Positions 1-9,200 of a stretch of DNA of 33,135 bases are shown here, piece by piece. The position numbers were made by a program, and so were the translations under genes. Under the pieces are notes generated by a model. It ran no database searches, was not told the origin of the DNA, and worked only from the letters and a program-made list of their open reading frames with translations. Within the stretch, counting starts at the first letter, position 1; every line of letters begins with the position of its first letter. Source of the stretch: JAJFTV01 sp036825755 (GTDB taxonomy: Bacteria > Chloroflexota > Anaerolineae > Anaerolineales > Anaerolineaceae). Where the stretch lies: positions 1 to 33,135 of the forward strand of contig DAISXR010000031.1 of the NCBI GenBank assembly GCA_036825755.1, in the 5' to 3' direction.

Positions 1-910
1 CGATATTTTCAGGGTTGGTGATGATAGCCTGTTTGCCGCCGGCTTCCAGGAACCAAATAATTGCCTGGATCTTGGGCGCCATGGAACCCTTTGAGAAGTG
101 AATACCCTCTTCCAGATATCCCTTCGCTTCGGCAAGCGTCATGCGGTCTATCCATTTTTGATCGGGTTTCCCAAAGTTAAGTGCCACTTTTTGAACAGCA
201 GTAGAGATCAGCAGTAAATCGGCGTGAATGGTGCGAGCCAGCAGGCTGCTGGCGTAGTCTTTATCGATCACCGCAGCGCAGCCCTGGTAAACGTTTGGAC
301 CTGTCTCCACCACGGGAATGCCGCCGCCGCCCACGGTAATCACCACGTGCCCGGCGTTGATTAACGCATGTACCGATTCAAGTTCCACCACCTTGCGCGG
401 CAACGGTGAGGGTACCACCCTGCGCCAGCCGCGTCCGGCGTCTTCCACCACACTCCAACCCATTTCTTTGGCGCGTTTTTTCGCTTCGGCTTCATCCATA
501 AATCCCCCAATGGGTTTGGAAGGGTTCTGGAAAGCCGGGTCATTCTGATCAACAACCACCTGGGTGATCACCGTTGCAACCGGTTTGTTGATCCCGCGAC
601 GGGTAAATTCATTTTGAAGGTTCTGCTGCAAGGAGTAACCAATTGCGCCCTGACTGTCAGCGCCGCAAACCTCGAGGGGAACCTCATGCATACCCTCCAC
701 TCTTGCAGCGATTTCCGAACGGCGCAGGATAAAGCCCACCTGCGGACCGTTTCCATGACCGATGGCGACATCCCAGCCGGATTCGATCATGTCTGCAATG
801 TGATATGTGGTTTCGGACGCGGCTTTGTATTGATCTTCGACGGTTTGATGTTGCTTGTCTTTGATCAACGAATTCCCGCCAATGGCAACGACGGCAACTT
901 TTTTCTCCAT
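1..910 (-). CDS. arcC: carbamate kinase, C-terminal end cut by the window edge
   Basis: The reading frame starts at the ATG at 910-908 and runs off the left edge after 303 codons, so only about ten residues of a typical ~310-residue carbamate kinase are missing. The N-terminus (MEKKVAVVAIGGNSL) carries the amino acid kinase GGN motif. Further on, a GHGNGPQVG segment and a TVGGGGIPV segment are both characteristic of this family. The family interconverts carbamoyl phosphate plus ADP with carbamate plus ATP in the cytosol, and in catabolic clusters it harvests ATP. The gene lies 30 bp downstream of the carbamoyltransferase gene on the same strand, which suggests it consumes carbamoyl phosphate made by that enzyme. 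The ribosome site is weak (GAGAG). Family assignment is firm; the catabolic direction is inferred from context. Confidence 0.95.
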   Translation of the reverse strand, partial: MEKKVAVVAIGGNSLIKDKQHQTVEDQYKAASETTYHIADMIESGWDVAIGHGNGPQVGFILRRSEIAARVEGMHEVPLEVCGADSQGAIGYSLQQNLQNEFTRRGINKPVATVITQVVVDQNDPAFQNPSKPIGGFMDEAEAKKRAKEMGWSVVEDAGRGWRRVVPSPLPRKVVELESVHALINAGHVVITVGGGGIPVVETGPNVYQGCAAVIDKDYASSLLARTIHADLLLISTAVQKVALNFGKPDQKWIDRMTLAEAKGYLEEGIHFSKGSMAPKIQAIIWFLEAGGKQAIITNPENI

Positions 911-940
911 GACACTCTCTTTTTCTTTGTTTCGCTTGAA

Positions 941-1921
941 CTACGCCATGGTTAAGGCCATGATGGATGATGCGATGTAGAGCTTGTTTTCAGCTTCATC
1001 AAAGACGACCGATTGAGGACCGTCGATAACACTGTCAGTCACTTCAATATTCCGGTCGGCAGGGAGCGGGTGCATGTAAATGGCATCTTCTTTCGCCAGC
1101 GCCATCTTTCGATCATCGACAATCCAGTGTTTGTACTGGTCGATGATTCGCTTGCCCTCTTCAGGGTCGCTGGTGGTTTCCAGCGCGCCCCATGATTTGG
1201 GGTAGATGATGTCGGCGTCCTTGAATGCCGCTTCCATATCATCGGTCACTTCAAAGGAAGAACCGTTCTTGCGGGCAAATTCCGCAGCCTGGTCAAGATA
1301 TTCCTGACGCAGTTTAAATTCCGGCGGGTGGGCAAGCACCACATCCATACCGAAGCGCGGCATCTGAAGTACCATACTGTTGGGGATGGAAATGGGTTTC
1401 TGATACGATTTCGCGTACGCCCAGGAAATCACCATCTTCTTCTTGCGTAAATTGCGGCCCTTCTTCTCCATGATCGTCATCAGATCGGTGAGGATCTGGA
1501 ACGGATGGTACAGATCACACTGCATATTGAAAACCGGCGCGGGTGAGGCTTCAGCCACCATATTGATGTACCGGTTGCCAATGCCCCAATCGCAATAGCG
1601 GATGGCGATGCCGTCATAGATACGGCCCAAAATCTGGCCCATCTCCCGTTCGGTGTCGCCATGGGAAATCTGCGTGGTACGGTCCTCAATAAAGGCGGGG
1701 TGAGCCCCCAGGTGAATGGCCGCTGTTTCAAAAGCGGAACGGGTACGCGTGCTGCTGAAGAAAAACAGCATGGCAAGCGCTTTGTCGCGCAGGTAAGGAG
1801 TGGGTTCTCTTAATGCGCGCTTTTTCTTCAGATCCCAGGCAAGATCCAGAACGGTCTCAATTTCTTCAACGCTGAAATCAAGATCACAGATGAAGTCTCT
1901 ACCACGAAGATCGCTGATCAT
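941..1921 (-). CDS. ygeW: YgeW-type knotted carbamoyltransferase
   Basis: This 326-residue protein has the carbamoyl-phosphate motif SSTRTR at residues 56-61, YPKSWG near 245, and HPLPADR near 283 in the place of the HCLP loop of aspartate/ornithine carbamoyltransferases. The segment SWAYAKSYQKP followed by a proline-containing loop resembles the knotted-transcarbamylase group that includes E. coli YgeW and N-acetylornithine carbamoyltransferase. The true amino acceptor of YgeW proteins is not settled, so no substrate is named here. It is shorter than E. coli YgeW (about 396 residues as I recall). The start has a good AAGGAG site 5 nt before the ATG. Upstream by 48 bp is a GntR regulator and downstream by 30 bp is carbamate kinase: together they suggest catabolic use, carbamoyl-X plus phosphate giving carbamoyl phosphate and then ATP. 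An ordinary ornithine carbamoyltransferase is less likely because of the knotted-type loop. Confidence 0.85.
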   Translation of the reverse strand: MISDLRGRDFICDLDFSVEEIETVLDLAWDLKKKRALREPTPYLRDKALAMLFFFSSTRTRSAFETAAIHLGAHPAFIEDRTTQISHGDTEREMGQILGRIYDGIAIRYCDWGIGNRYINMVAEASPAPVFNMQCDLYHPFQILTDLMTIMEKKGRNLRKKKMVISWAYAKSYQKPISIPNSMVLQMPRFGMDVVLAHPPEFKLRQEYLDQAAEFARKNGSSFEVTDDMEAAFKDADIIYPKSWGALETTSDPEEGKRIIDQYKHWIVDDRKMALAKEDAIYMHPLPADRNIEVTDSVIDGPQSVVFDEAENKLYIASSIMALTMA

Positions 1922-1969
1922 AATTACTCCTTTCGCTCATTTCTTTCGAATACTTGTATTTTTGGGTGT

Positions 1970-2698
1970 TTATACATTGTCGCGGCGAAGGCTGCGAACG
2001 ACATGGAACTGGAAATAACCGGGCAGGAAGTAACTGGTGGAATAGTCCACCACTTTTCCGCCGGCATCAAACAAACGGGCCAGGAACACCAGCATCACAT
2101 CACCGCGCTGAATATGCAGCGCGCGGGCAACCTCGGTGCTGGCTGCTTCAGCCTGGATATTAGCGATGGATTTGGTCAGCATGGGGGTGCCGCGGCGCAG
2201 CAGCAGATCCAGCACCGATCCGGTAAAACCGGCCGGCAGGTCGGCTGGCTGCAGAACGTTTTCCGGAAGGATATCCACCAGGAATGCTACCGGCCGATTT
2301 TCGGCCAGGATTGTACGGCGTACCCGTACCAGTGTCGTTCCGGGATCGAGTTCAAAAACCTCCGCGAGCTCTCCCTGAGCCTTGATCTGATCAATATTCA
2401 GATCGCCCATGGAAACAATCAGGCCAATTTTTTTGGCCAGGGTTTCGATGCTTTCCAGAACCTCGAGGCCGCTGGCGATGATCTGGGGATGGCTGACGAC
2501 AAAAGTGCCGATCCCCTGCCGGCGCAAGATGAGACCCTGGCTTTCAAAATCACGCATGGCTTCCCGCAGGGTGGCACGTGATACGCCTAAGGTTTTTGCC
2601 AGAACAGGTTCGGCCTGCAATTTTTGACCAGGTGGAGTGGTTTCAATGATTCTGCGCAGAGATGACTGCAATTTATGAAAATGGGGTTGATTTTCCAT
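1970..2698 (-). CDS. GntR-family transcriptional regulator with UTRA-like effector domain
   Basis: The N-terminal ~70 residues are a winged helix of the GntR type, seen as ETTPPGQKLQAEPVLAKTLG followed by SRATLREAMRDFESQGLI and a wing with RRQGIGTFV. The rest resembles a UTRA ligand-binding domain, including a late SYFLPGYFQFHVVR strand. Such proteins bind a small metabolite and release an operator. The ATG at 2698 (MENQPHF) is preferred, giving 242 residues. A longer frame from a TTG at 2779 would overlap the predicted -10 box and adds residues that do not resemble the family. The gene is first in a probable operon with ygeW and carbamate kinase, so it likely controls those genes and itself. 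The effector is unknown. Confidence 0.85.
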   Translation of the reverse strand: MENQPHFHKLQSSLRRIIETTPPGQKLQAEPVLAKTLGVSRATLREAMRDFESQGLILRRQGIGTFVVSHPQIIASGLEVLESIETLAKKIGLIVSMGDLNIDQIKAQGELAEVFELDPGTTLVRVRRTILAENRPVAFLVDILPENVLQPADLPAGFTGSVLDLLLRRGTPMLTKSIANIQAEAASTEVARALHIQRGDVMLVFLARLFDAGGKVVDYSTSYFLPGYFQFHVVRSLRRDNV

Positions 2699-2778
2699 CG
2701 GGTATCCGTGATCTGGATTGAATACGAGGATAGTCTTGCGATAACCAAAAGGAGGTGGTTGCTCCAATTGTATAAACA

Positions 2779-2807
2779 AGTTTACTAAGAAACCTCAGGA
2801 ATGTCAA
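2779..2807 (-). promoter_or_regulatory. sigma-70-type promoter of the GntR-ygeW-arcC operon
   Basis: On the minus strand a perfect -35 box TTGACA (2807-2802) is followed after exactly 17 nt by TAAACT (2784-2779), a 4/6 match to TATAAT. Transcription would begin near 2772, giving a leader of about 70 nt before the GntR ATG at 2698. Confidence 0.6.
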
Positions 2808-2834
2808 TTGTCTGACAAATGTTATGTCTGACAA
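2808..2834. promoter_or_regulatory. two palindromic operator-like sites
   Basis: TTGTCTGACAA at 2808-2818 is a perfect 5-1-5 palindrome and abuts the -35 box. ATGTCTGACAA at 2824-2834 repeats it 16 bp further upstream with one outer base changed. Spacing of about one and a half helical turns, and placement immediately upstream of the promoter, fit a dimeric regulator. The adjacent GntR protein is the obvious candidate, but that link is inference. Confidence 0.6.
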
Positions 2835-2992
2835 TTGTTCATTCTGAAAGATATTAAACCTGCCAGATCCCGGTTTGGCGGATTGGTTTCACTCTGAATG
2901 AATATCAAATCGTGATGTGATCGATTGGTAAACATTGGCTATGCGAATTATTTCTTTGATACCTGTTAAGTGGTTTTGATTTACCGCTTTAC

Positions 2993-3021
2993 AAAAAAAG
3001 ACTGCCCCTTTCAGGGCAGTC
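2993..3021 (-). terminator. Rho-independent terminator of folD
   Basis: On the minus strand, a GACTGCCC/GGGCAGTC 8-bp stem (3021-3014 with 3007-3000, 6-nt loop) is followed directly by seven T residues. It lies 22 bp past the folD stop. Confidence 0.9.
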
Positions 3022-3043
3022 CTGTCAATCAACACTGTAAAAA

Positions 3044-3928
3044 TTACTTCATTCCTGCAGCCATCTGTCCAGCCCGCAGAGTGTTCTGCAACAGCATGGC
3101 GATGGTCATGGGGCCTACTCCACCGGGCACCGGTGTGATGGCTCCCGCCACTTCCAAAGCCTCGTCATAAGCCACATCGCCAACCAGGCGGAAACCGCGT
3201 TTCTTGGTGGCATCATCCTTGCGGTTTGTGCCCACATCTATCACCACGGCACCGGGTTTGATCCAGTCACCGCGCACCATTTCAGTCCGACCCACAGCAG
3301 CCACCAGAATATCGGCATTGCGGACGATGGAGGCCAAGTCGCGAGACCGGGAGTGGCAGATGGTGACGGTGGCGTTTTCGCGCACCAGCAGCAGGGCTAC
3401 AGGCATTCCCACAATATTGGACCGTCCCAGAACCACCGCATTGGCGCCTTCCAGGGTGGGCAGTTGTGTTTTCAGCAGGTGAATCACACCGGCCGGGGTA
3501 GCCGGAACAAACAACGGTTCACGTCCTTTTTGTGCCAGTCGGCCAATGTTAAGCGGGTGAAAACCATCGACGTCTTTTTCAATATTAATCGCGCTTAAAA
3601 CACGCTCTTCATCCAGTCCGTTGGGCAGCGGCAACTGCACCAGAATACCATTAATACGCGGGTCAGCATTGAGATCTTTGACAAGTCCTTCCACCTCAGC
3701 CTGGGTAGCCGTGGCGGATAATACCTGCCCGTAAGATTCAATCCCTACTTCATTGCAGGCTTTTTGTTTCATGCTTACATAAACCTGGGAGGCAGGATTT
3801 TCACCGACCAATACGGTCGCCAGTCCCGGGCGAGATTTACCTGCTTTTACCAGTTCTTCTACACCTTTCATTACGCCTGCTCTTACATCATCCGCAACTG
3901 CTTTACCATCGATAATTCTAGCTGTCAT
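3044..3928 (-). CDS. folD: bifunctional methylenetetrahydrofolate dehydrogenase / methenyltetrahydrofolate cyclohydrolase
   Basis: FolD interconverts 5,10-methylene-, 5,10-methenyl- and 10-formyl-tetrahydrofolate with NADP in the cytosol. The protein is 294 residues, the usual length. Visible hallmarks are Y50 and the catalytic Lys54 in YVSMKQKACNE, VQLPLPNGLDE, KDVDGFHPLNIG, the nucleotide-binding VLGRSNIVGMPVALLL, and the C-terminal PVPGGVGPMTIAMLLQNTL. It stands alone between the GntR operon and the divergently oriented UDP-glucose dehydrogenase gene, with its own terminator. The ATG at 3928 begins MTARIIDGKA, which is the normal family N-terminus. Nothing is missing. Confidence 0.97.
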   Translation of the reverse strand: MTARIIDGKAVADDVRAGVMKGVEELVKAGKSRPGLATVLVGENPASQVYVSMKQKACNEVGIESYGQVLSATATQAEVEGLVKDLNADPRINGILVQLPLPNGLDEERVLSAINIEKDVDGFHPLNIGRLAQKGREPLFVPATPAGVIHLLKTQLPTLEGANAVVLGRSNIVGMPVALLLVRENATVTICHSRSRDLASIVRNADILVAAVGRTEMVRGDWIKPGAVVIDVGTNRKDDATKKRGFRLVGDVAYDEALEVAGAITPVPGGVGPMTIAMLLQNTLRAGQMAAGMK

Positions 3929-4090
3929 GGGATTTCCCTTTCTCGAGATAGGATATGATAAAATTCACACAGTGAAAGACTGATTTCGATACATGGATTT
4001 TCTGCATAAATTATACACCAATCAATTTGGGGGTTGATTGCGTCGCGAAATGATTTCTCAAACATTATTCCCATTCACAGGAGCAGCTTA

Positions 4091-5419
4091 ATGAGCAATA
4101 TTTGTGTAATCGGAACCGGGTATGTTGGTCTGGTCACAGGCACCTGTTTTGCCGATTTAGGTAACCGTGTTGTCTGCATGGATGTCAGCGAGGATCGCAT
4201 CCAGAAGCTGAAGAACGGCATTATGCCCATTTTTGAACCCGGTCTGGAACAGCTTGTCAATATTAACCACAAATCCGGCCGCCTGATCTTCACCACCGAT
4301 CCGGCTGAGGCGTTGAAAGATGCTGAATTTGCCTTCATCGCGGTGGGCACACCCTCCGGCGTGGATGGTGAAGCGGATTTGCAGTATGTGCGGAACGCCG
4401 CCGAGTCAATTGCAGAACATGTTAATCACCGCATCATCGTGGTGAATAAATCCACCGTCCCGGTCGGCACCGGTGATTGGGTAACCGATATCATCCGGAA
4501 AAAGAGCAACGGAAATTCGCTGGATTTCGATGTGGTTTCCAATCCCGAATTCCTGCGCGAGGGTTCAGCCATCAACGACTTTATGATCCCGGACCGCGTT
4601 GTGCTGGGTTGCACCAACCGTGATGCGGCCAATCAGGTGGGTAAACTGTACCAGCCGCTGCGCTGCGCTGTACAGATCACCGATCTGCGCACCGCTGAAA
4701 TGATTAAATACGCCTCCAATGCATTCTTAGCCACACGCATTTCATTCATTAATGAAATTGCCAATGTTTGCGAGGAAATGGGTGCTGATGTACGTGAGGT
4801 GGCTTATGGAATGGGTCTTGATAAACGTATCGGCAGCGCGTTTCTGGATGCCGGTCTGGGCTGGGGCGGAAGCTGCTTCCCCAAAGATGTAAAAGCCCTG
4901 GCTCACATGGCAGTACTGCATGGAACGCATCCGCAGCTATTGCAGGCCGTGATGGAGATTAACCGCAACCAGCGCCGTAAAGTGATCGTCAAACTGCGCC
5001 GTGCGCTTGGCAGCCTGAATGATAAGGTGATCGGCGTACTGGGTCTGTCCTTCAAACCCAACACCGATGATATCCGTGAAGCACCAGCGTTGGAAGTCAT
5101 CCACCTGTTGCTCAATGAGGGCGCAACGGTACGCGCTTATGATCCGCAAGCCATGGAGAACGTAGCCCAGGAGTTTTCGGGAGTCGCGCTGTGCCAGAAC
5201 CCCTACGAAGTGGCCGAAGGCGCCGATGCGCTGGTACTGGCAACCGAATGGAATGAATTCAAGCAAATCGATTTTTCGCGCATCGCCACAGCCATGCGTT
5301 CAAAAATCATCGTGGACGGCAGAAACCTGTGGGATCCCGACCGCATGAAAGAGATGGGCTTCAGGTATTACGGCGTTGGTCGAGCCATGGGCAACCATTA
5401 CGACCAGAGCAGTCAATAA
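4091..5419 (+). CDS. ugd: UDP-glucose 6-dehydrogenase
   Basis: The enzyme oxidises UDP-glucose to UDP-glucuronate with two NAD, supplying precursors for exopolysaccharide or surface glycans. The 442-residue protein starts MSNICVIGTGYVGLVTG, placing the Rossmann GxGxxG at the N-terminus as expected. NPEFLREG and GWGGSCFPKD with the catalytic Cys262 are present, as is the C-terminal GLSFKPNTDDIREAP. The ATG at 4091 has AGGAG 7 nt upstream. A longer frame from a TTG at 4034 adds 19 unrelated residues and is rejected. It is followed 74 bp later by the STAS gene, which has its own promoter-like box, so a shared transcript is possible but not required. A UDP-N-acetylmannosamine dehydrogenase is the main alternative; the motifs favour Ugd. 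Confidence 0.93.
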   Translation: MSNICVIGTGYVGLVTGTCFADLGNRVVCMDVSEDRIQKLKNGIMPIFEPGLEQLVNINHKSGRLIFTTDPAEALKDAEFAFIAVGTPSGVDGEADLQYVRNAAESIAEHVNHRIIVVNKSTVPVGTGDWVTDIIRKKSNGNSLDFDVVSNPEFLREGSAINDFMIPDRVVLGCTNRDAANQVGKLYQPLRCAVQITDLRTAEMIKYASNAFLATRISFINEIANVCEEMGADVREVAYGMGLDKRIGSAFLDAGLGWGGSCFPKDVKALAHMAVLHGTHPQLLQAVMEINRNQRRKVIVKLRRALGSLNDKVIGVLGLSFKPNTDDIREAPALEVIHLLLNEGATVRAYDPQAMENVAQEFSGVALCQNPYEVAEGADALVLATEWNEFKQIDFSRIATAMRSKIIVDGRNLWDPDRMKEMGFRYYGVGRAMGNHYDQSSQ

Positions 5420-5455
5420 TTACCGCCAATCAGAACCATGTGATTTGATCGTACA

Positions 5456-5464
5456 TGATATAAT
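5456..5464 (+). promoter_or_regulatory. extended -10 promoter element before the STAS gene
   Basis: TG-A-TATAAT (5456-5464) is an extended -10 box with a perfect hexamer, 30 bp before the STAS ATG. No good -35 box is seen at the right spacing, which extended -10 promoters tolerate. Confidence 0.45.
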
Positions 5465-5493
5465 TTTCAAAACACTTACTTTGGAGGAAACCG

Positions 5494-5829
5494 ATGGAGA
5501 TTATCACCCGTGAGTTCAAGCATTGTGACCTGATCGAAATCAAAGGCCGTCTGGATAGCGCCTCTGCACCGCAGTTAAGTGAAAAATTGAACGAAGTGAT
5601 GGAAAAGGGCCATTATAAACTGGTCCTTGACCTGGCTGGTCTGGATTTCATCTCCAGCGCCGGTCTGCGTGTGCTTGTGAACACCCAAAAAACATGCAAA
5701 CGCTACAACCGCGGTGAAGTAATTCTCACCAGGGTGCCTGCCAACATCAAAGAATCCCTGGATTTAGTCGGTTTTACCATGATTTTCAAGATCTTTGATG
5801 ATGTGATTACTGCCGTCGGTAATTTTTAG
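5494..5829 (+). CDS. STAS-domain anti-sigma factor antagonist
   Basis: This 111-residue protein is a single STAS domain of the SpoIIAA/RsbV type. The signature DFISSAGLRVLVNT starts at residue 51, and Ser55 is the probable phosphorylation site by alignment to the DSxGL motif of RsbV. In partner switching, the unphosphorylated antagonist binds the anti-sigma kinase and frees a sigma factor or another target. A strong GGAGGA site lies just upstream of the ATG. The next gene, 6 bp away, encodes an RsbW-like ATPase, and the third is a PP2C phosphatase: a complete antagonist, kinase and phosphatase set. No sigma factor gene lies in the window, so the final target is unknown. Confidence 0.92.
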   Translation: MEIITREFKHCDLIEIKGRLDSASAPQLSEKLNEVMEKGHYKLVLDLAGLDFISSAGLRVLVNTQKTCKRYNRGEVILTRVPANIKESLDLVGFTMIFKIFDDVITAVGNF

Positions 5830-5835
5830 TTTGCC

Positions 5836-6258
5836 ATGGCCGTTTTTCAGGACAAAGCAATTTTCCCGGGTCTGTATTCCAGCCTGGTCGAGGTTGCCGA
5901 GTTTGTGAAAAAAGGCGCTCAGGCAGCCGAATTTGACAGCGCGGTATCATATCATATCGAACTTGCTCTGGACGAAGCCGTATCAAATGTCATCGAACAT
6001 GCCTACGGGGGCGAAGGCAAAGGTGACATCGAACTGGAGTATATTGCGGAACCCCAAAGGCTGACCTATGTGATCATCGATCATGGTCAGCCTTTTCAAC
6101 CAGAAAATGTAGACAAACCGGATATCAAAGCCCCACTCAACAACCGTAAGGGTCATGGGTGGGGGCTTTATTTGGTCAACTGCCTGATGGATGAGGTTCA
6201 TTTCGAATTCGATGACGTTGCAGGCAACAGGCTCATCCTCGTAAAGTACAGGGAGTGA
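5836..6258 (+). CDS. RsbW/SpoIIAB-like anti-sigma serine kinase (HATPase_c_2)
   Basis: The 140-residue protein is a minimal GHKL ATPase. The N box ELALDEAVSNVIEHAYGG contains the catalytic Glu47 and Mg-binding Asn51. The G1 box is IDHGQPF and the G2 box is GHGWGLYLVN near residue 106. Proteins of this size and layout phosphorylate a STAS antagonist and bind a sigma factor in turn. It lies between the STAS gene (6-bp gap) and the phosphatase gene, whose ribosome site (AGGGAG) is embedded in its last codons, so the three are probably translated together. Whether it holds a sigma factor or another effector cannot be told from the sequence. Confidence 0.92.
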   Translation: MAVFQDKAIFPGLYSSLVEVAEFVKKGAQAAEFDSAVSYHIELALDEAVSNVIEHAYGGEGKGDIELEYIAEPQRLTYVIIDHGQPFQPENVDKPDIKAPLNNRKGHGWGLYLVNCLMDEVHFEFDDVAGNRLILVKYRE

Positions 6259-6263
6259 CTGGA

Positions 6264-9200
6264 ATGGTGCAACATCCCGGGATTGCGATAGAGCCTGAGT
6301 GGAAACAGTATCTTCATTTGGGAGAACAAATTCTCAATTTGCCTGCGGTAAAGCAGCGTTTTGAATTTGTTGAAGAGATTATTTCCAAAAAACTAAACTG
6401 TACCGCTAAACTATGGCCGGTAGAGCCGCTTTATCCATTGCCCAGTGAAGAAGATATACAAAGTATCCCTTCCTCGCGTGCCCCCGAAATTGTGATGAAA
6501 TCCTACCAATCCAGGCAGATCATGTTCCGTCTGGATGGTTCCAACGAAATCCTTCCGTTCAGCGAACCCTGTGAAGCCAAAGCGATCGCTTATCCCATTG
6601 TCGCCAAAGATATGCTGATGGCAGTACTGTACACAGAGCGGGAAGAAGGTGTTTTCTGCCCGGATGATTGGGGCTTCCTGGATGGTTTTCTCTCAATGGC
6701 GGCCCTCTCGCTTGAGGTGGCCCGCCAGGTGAGCCTCAAGAATTGGCGCGCCAGCCAGCTTGCGTTGGTCCAATCCGTCAGCGAGCAAATTGCCAACATG
6801 ACCGATCTGGATGACCTGTGTCTGAAGGTCACCGATCTGATCCATCAGTTGTTTGAGTTTTATTATGTTGCCATTTATATCCGACAGGATGATACCAACA
6901 CGGTCAGCCTGAAAGGTATGCAGCACAATTCACAGTGCAATGATTTCGAGCCCGCTACAGAAATTTTACCCGGACGCGGAATCATTGGCACGGTGTTCGA
7001 GACTGGTGAGGAACTGCAGGCCGCCGATGTACAGCATGAACCCCGTTACCGCTACATCGATTGCCTGCCCGAGACCCGCTCCGAACTGGCGCTTCCGCTG
7101 AAAACCGAGGATGTCATTTACGGCGTGCTGGATTTACAGAGCGACCGCCTGAACGGTTTCCACGAAAACGACGTGGTGGTATTGCGCGCACTGGCCAACA
7201 ATATCGCCCTGGCGATTGAGAGCGCTCATTTTTACAACGACCTGCAGCAGCGCGTGAAGCAGGTGGAAACCATCACCCAGGTGAGCCATGCACTCACATC
7301 CGTTCTGGATCTGGACAAGCTTACCCGCATGGTGACACAGTTGATTCACAACCGTTTCGGGTATCCCTTTGTGCATCTGTTCACCATCCATCCGGTTCAG
7401 CACAAGATCCTGTTTGCCACGGGTGTAGGTGAACGCAGTGAGGCTATGCGCGCCCACGAAGTTGCCTATGATATGGATTCTCCGACCGGCATCATCCCCT
7501 GGGTGGCACGTTACGGGCAAACTTACTGCGCCAACGATATTTCCATCGACCCGTTGTACACCAGACCGGATGACATCCCGCATGCCTCACAGGCCGAGCT
7601 GACCATTCCGTTGATGTTTGCCGGCGAGGTGCTGGGTGTCCTCGATTTGCAGAGCGAGAAAAAGAACGCTTTCAAGGAAAATGACATCGAGCTGCTGGAA
7701 GCGCTGGCTTCCAGTATGGCGATTGCGCTGCGCAACGCGTTTCTGTATCGGTCGGATAAATGGCGCGTACAGGTAGCAGACAGCTTCCGCGAGGTGTCGG
7801 AACTGATCTCAGCCAATAAACCGCTGAATGAAGTGCTGGAAATTATTTTGCTTAAACTGGAGCAAAACCTGCCCTGCGACGGATCTGCTCTTTGGTTGGC
7901 AACAGATTCTGAGGAAGACGGTAGTCCTCGAACCCTTGAACTGGCAGCCGCTCGTAGTGTGGATTCGGAACGAATCGTGGCCTCATTCAACGATCCCGCG
8001 GTGCGCGAATGGCTGGAAAGTGCAATGGATGAACCTCACCCCAGCATCCGCAACCCCGGTGATCCGCTGGGGCCTTTGGGAGTGGCCATGGGCTTCCCGA
8101 AGGATTATTCGTCCATCGCGGCGCCCCTGCGGGCCGGAAACAAACCGCTCGGCATCATGGCTCTGGCACATCACACACCCGGCCGGTACGGCAATGAAGC
8201 CTATGATATGACCTCCACCTTTGCCAGTTACGCAGCGGTAGCCATCCAGAATGCGCGCCTGTTTGAAGAAGCACAGAGTCAGGCCTGGGTCTCCACCGTG
8301 CTGTTGCAGGTGGCGGAGGCCATTCAGTCCGCCGAAACCATCGACGAACTGCTCACCACCATGGTACGCCTGCCACCTCTTCTGATCGGTGTTCGCATGA
8401 GCGCCATCTTCCTGTGGGCTGATGATTCACAGTCTTTTGAATTGAAGAACTGGTACGGCTTAAAGCAGGATCCGGAAAGAATGCAATATCACCCGGAGGA
8501 TACACCGGCTTTTGCCAGCCTGGAGAGCACGCATACTTCCGTCTACATCGAGGATCCCCTCGGTGAGTTGAACTTCCCGGAAGAGATCATCCCGGATGGC
8601 ACCGGAACACTGGTGATGGTGCCTCTGCTGTCTCGCGGCAACCTGCTGGGCAGTATTCTCATCGGGTACCGTTTGCGCCCATACAGCAGCAACGAATCTG
8701 AAGTTGACCAACAAATTCAGGCCATCATGCAGGGCATCAGCCAGCAGACCTCGGTAGCGTTGGAAAACCTGCGTCTGGCAGAGAACCAGGAAGAAGAGGC
8801 TTACGTCACCGCAGTTCTGTTGGAGGTGGCGCAGGCTGTGGTGAGCCAGAACGAACTGAACGATGTGCTGGAAACCATTGTTCACCTGATGCCCATCCTG
8901 ATCGGCATCGACACCTGCGTGATCTACTCATGGGATAAAGAACGGCGCGTGTTTACGCCGGTGCAGGCATATGCCGGGAATGATGAGGATGAGATCCAGT
9001 TGATCGCAAAGGAATATGCCGAAGGTGAATTCCCATTGCTGGACACCACCCTTTCCAGCGATTCGCTGCATTTCAGCACATCCTGCAAGAACATTTTGCC
9101 CATCGACCAGTGGCTCCAGAATGCCATTCAACCTGAAAATCAGCTTTCCAGAGAGACCATCATCCCCGGCGGCAGTATTTTGCTGTCCGTCCCGCTCTCC

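Larger units (their letters stand above)
2699..3043. other. 345-bp intergenic region between the GntR operon and folD
   Basis: This stretch holds the promoter and operator-like palindromes of the GntR operon on its left and the folD terminator on its right (listed separately). Between about 2840 and 2990 I see AT-rich sequence with no credible reading frame, RNA gene or repeat. Confidence 0.7.

Noticed and set aside
2003..2581. A 192-codon open frame on the plus strand
   Set aside because: It lies wholly antisense to the GntR regulator gene, whose product has clear family motifs; no ribosome site or known motif supports it.
2699..2779. An N-terminal extension of the first GntR regulator from the TTG at 2779
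   Set aside because: The TTG overlaps the predicted -10 box, the added 27 residues do not resemble the family, and the ATG at 2698 gives the usual length.
4034..4090. An N-terminal extension of UDP-glucose dehydrogenase
   Set aside because: It would place 19 extra residues before the Rossmann strand; the ATG at 4091 has a good AGGAG site.
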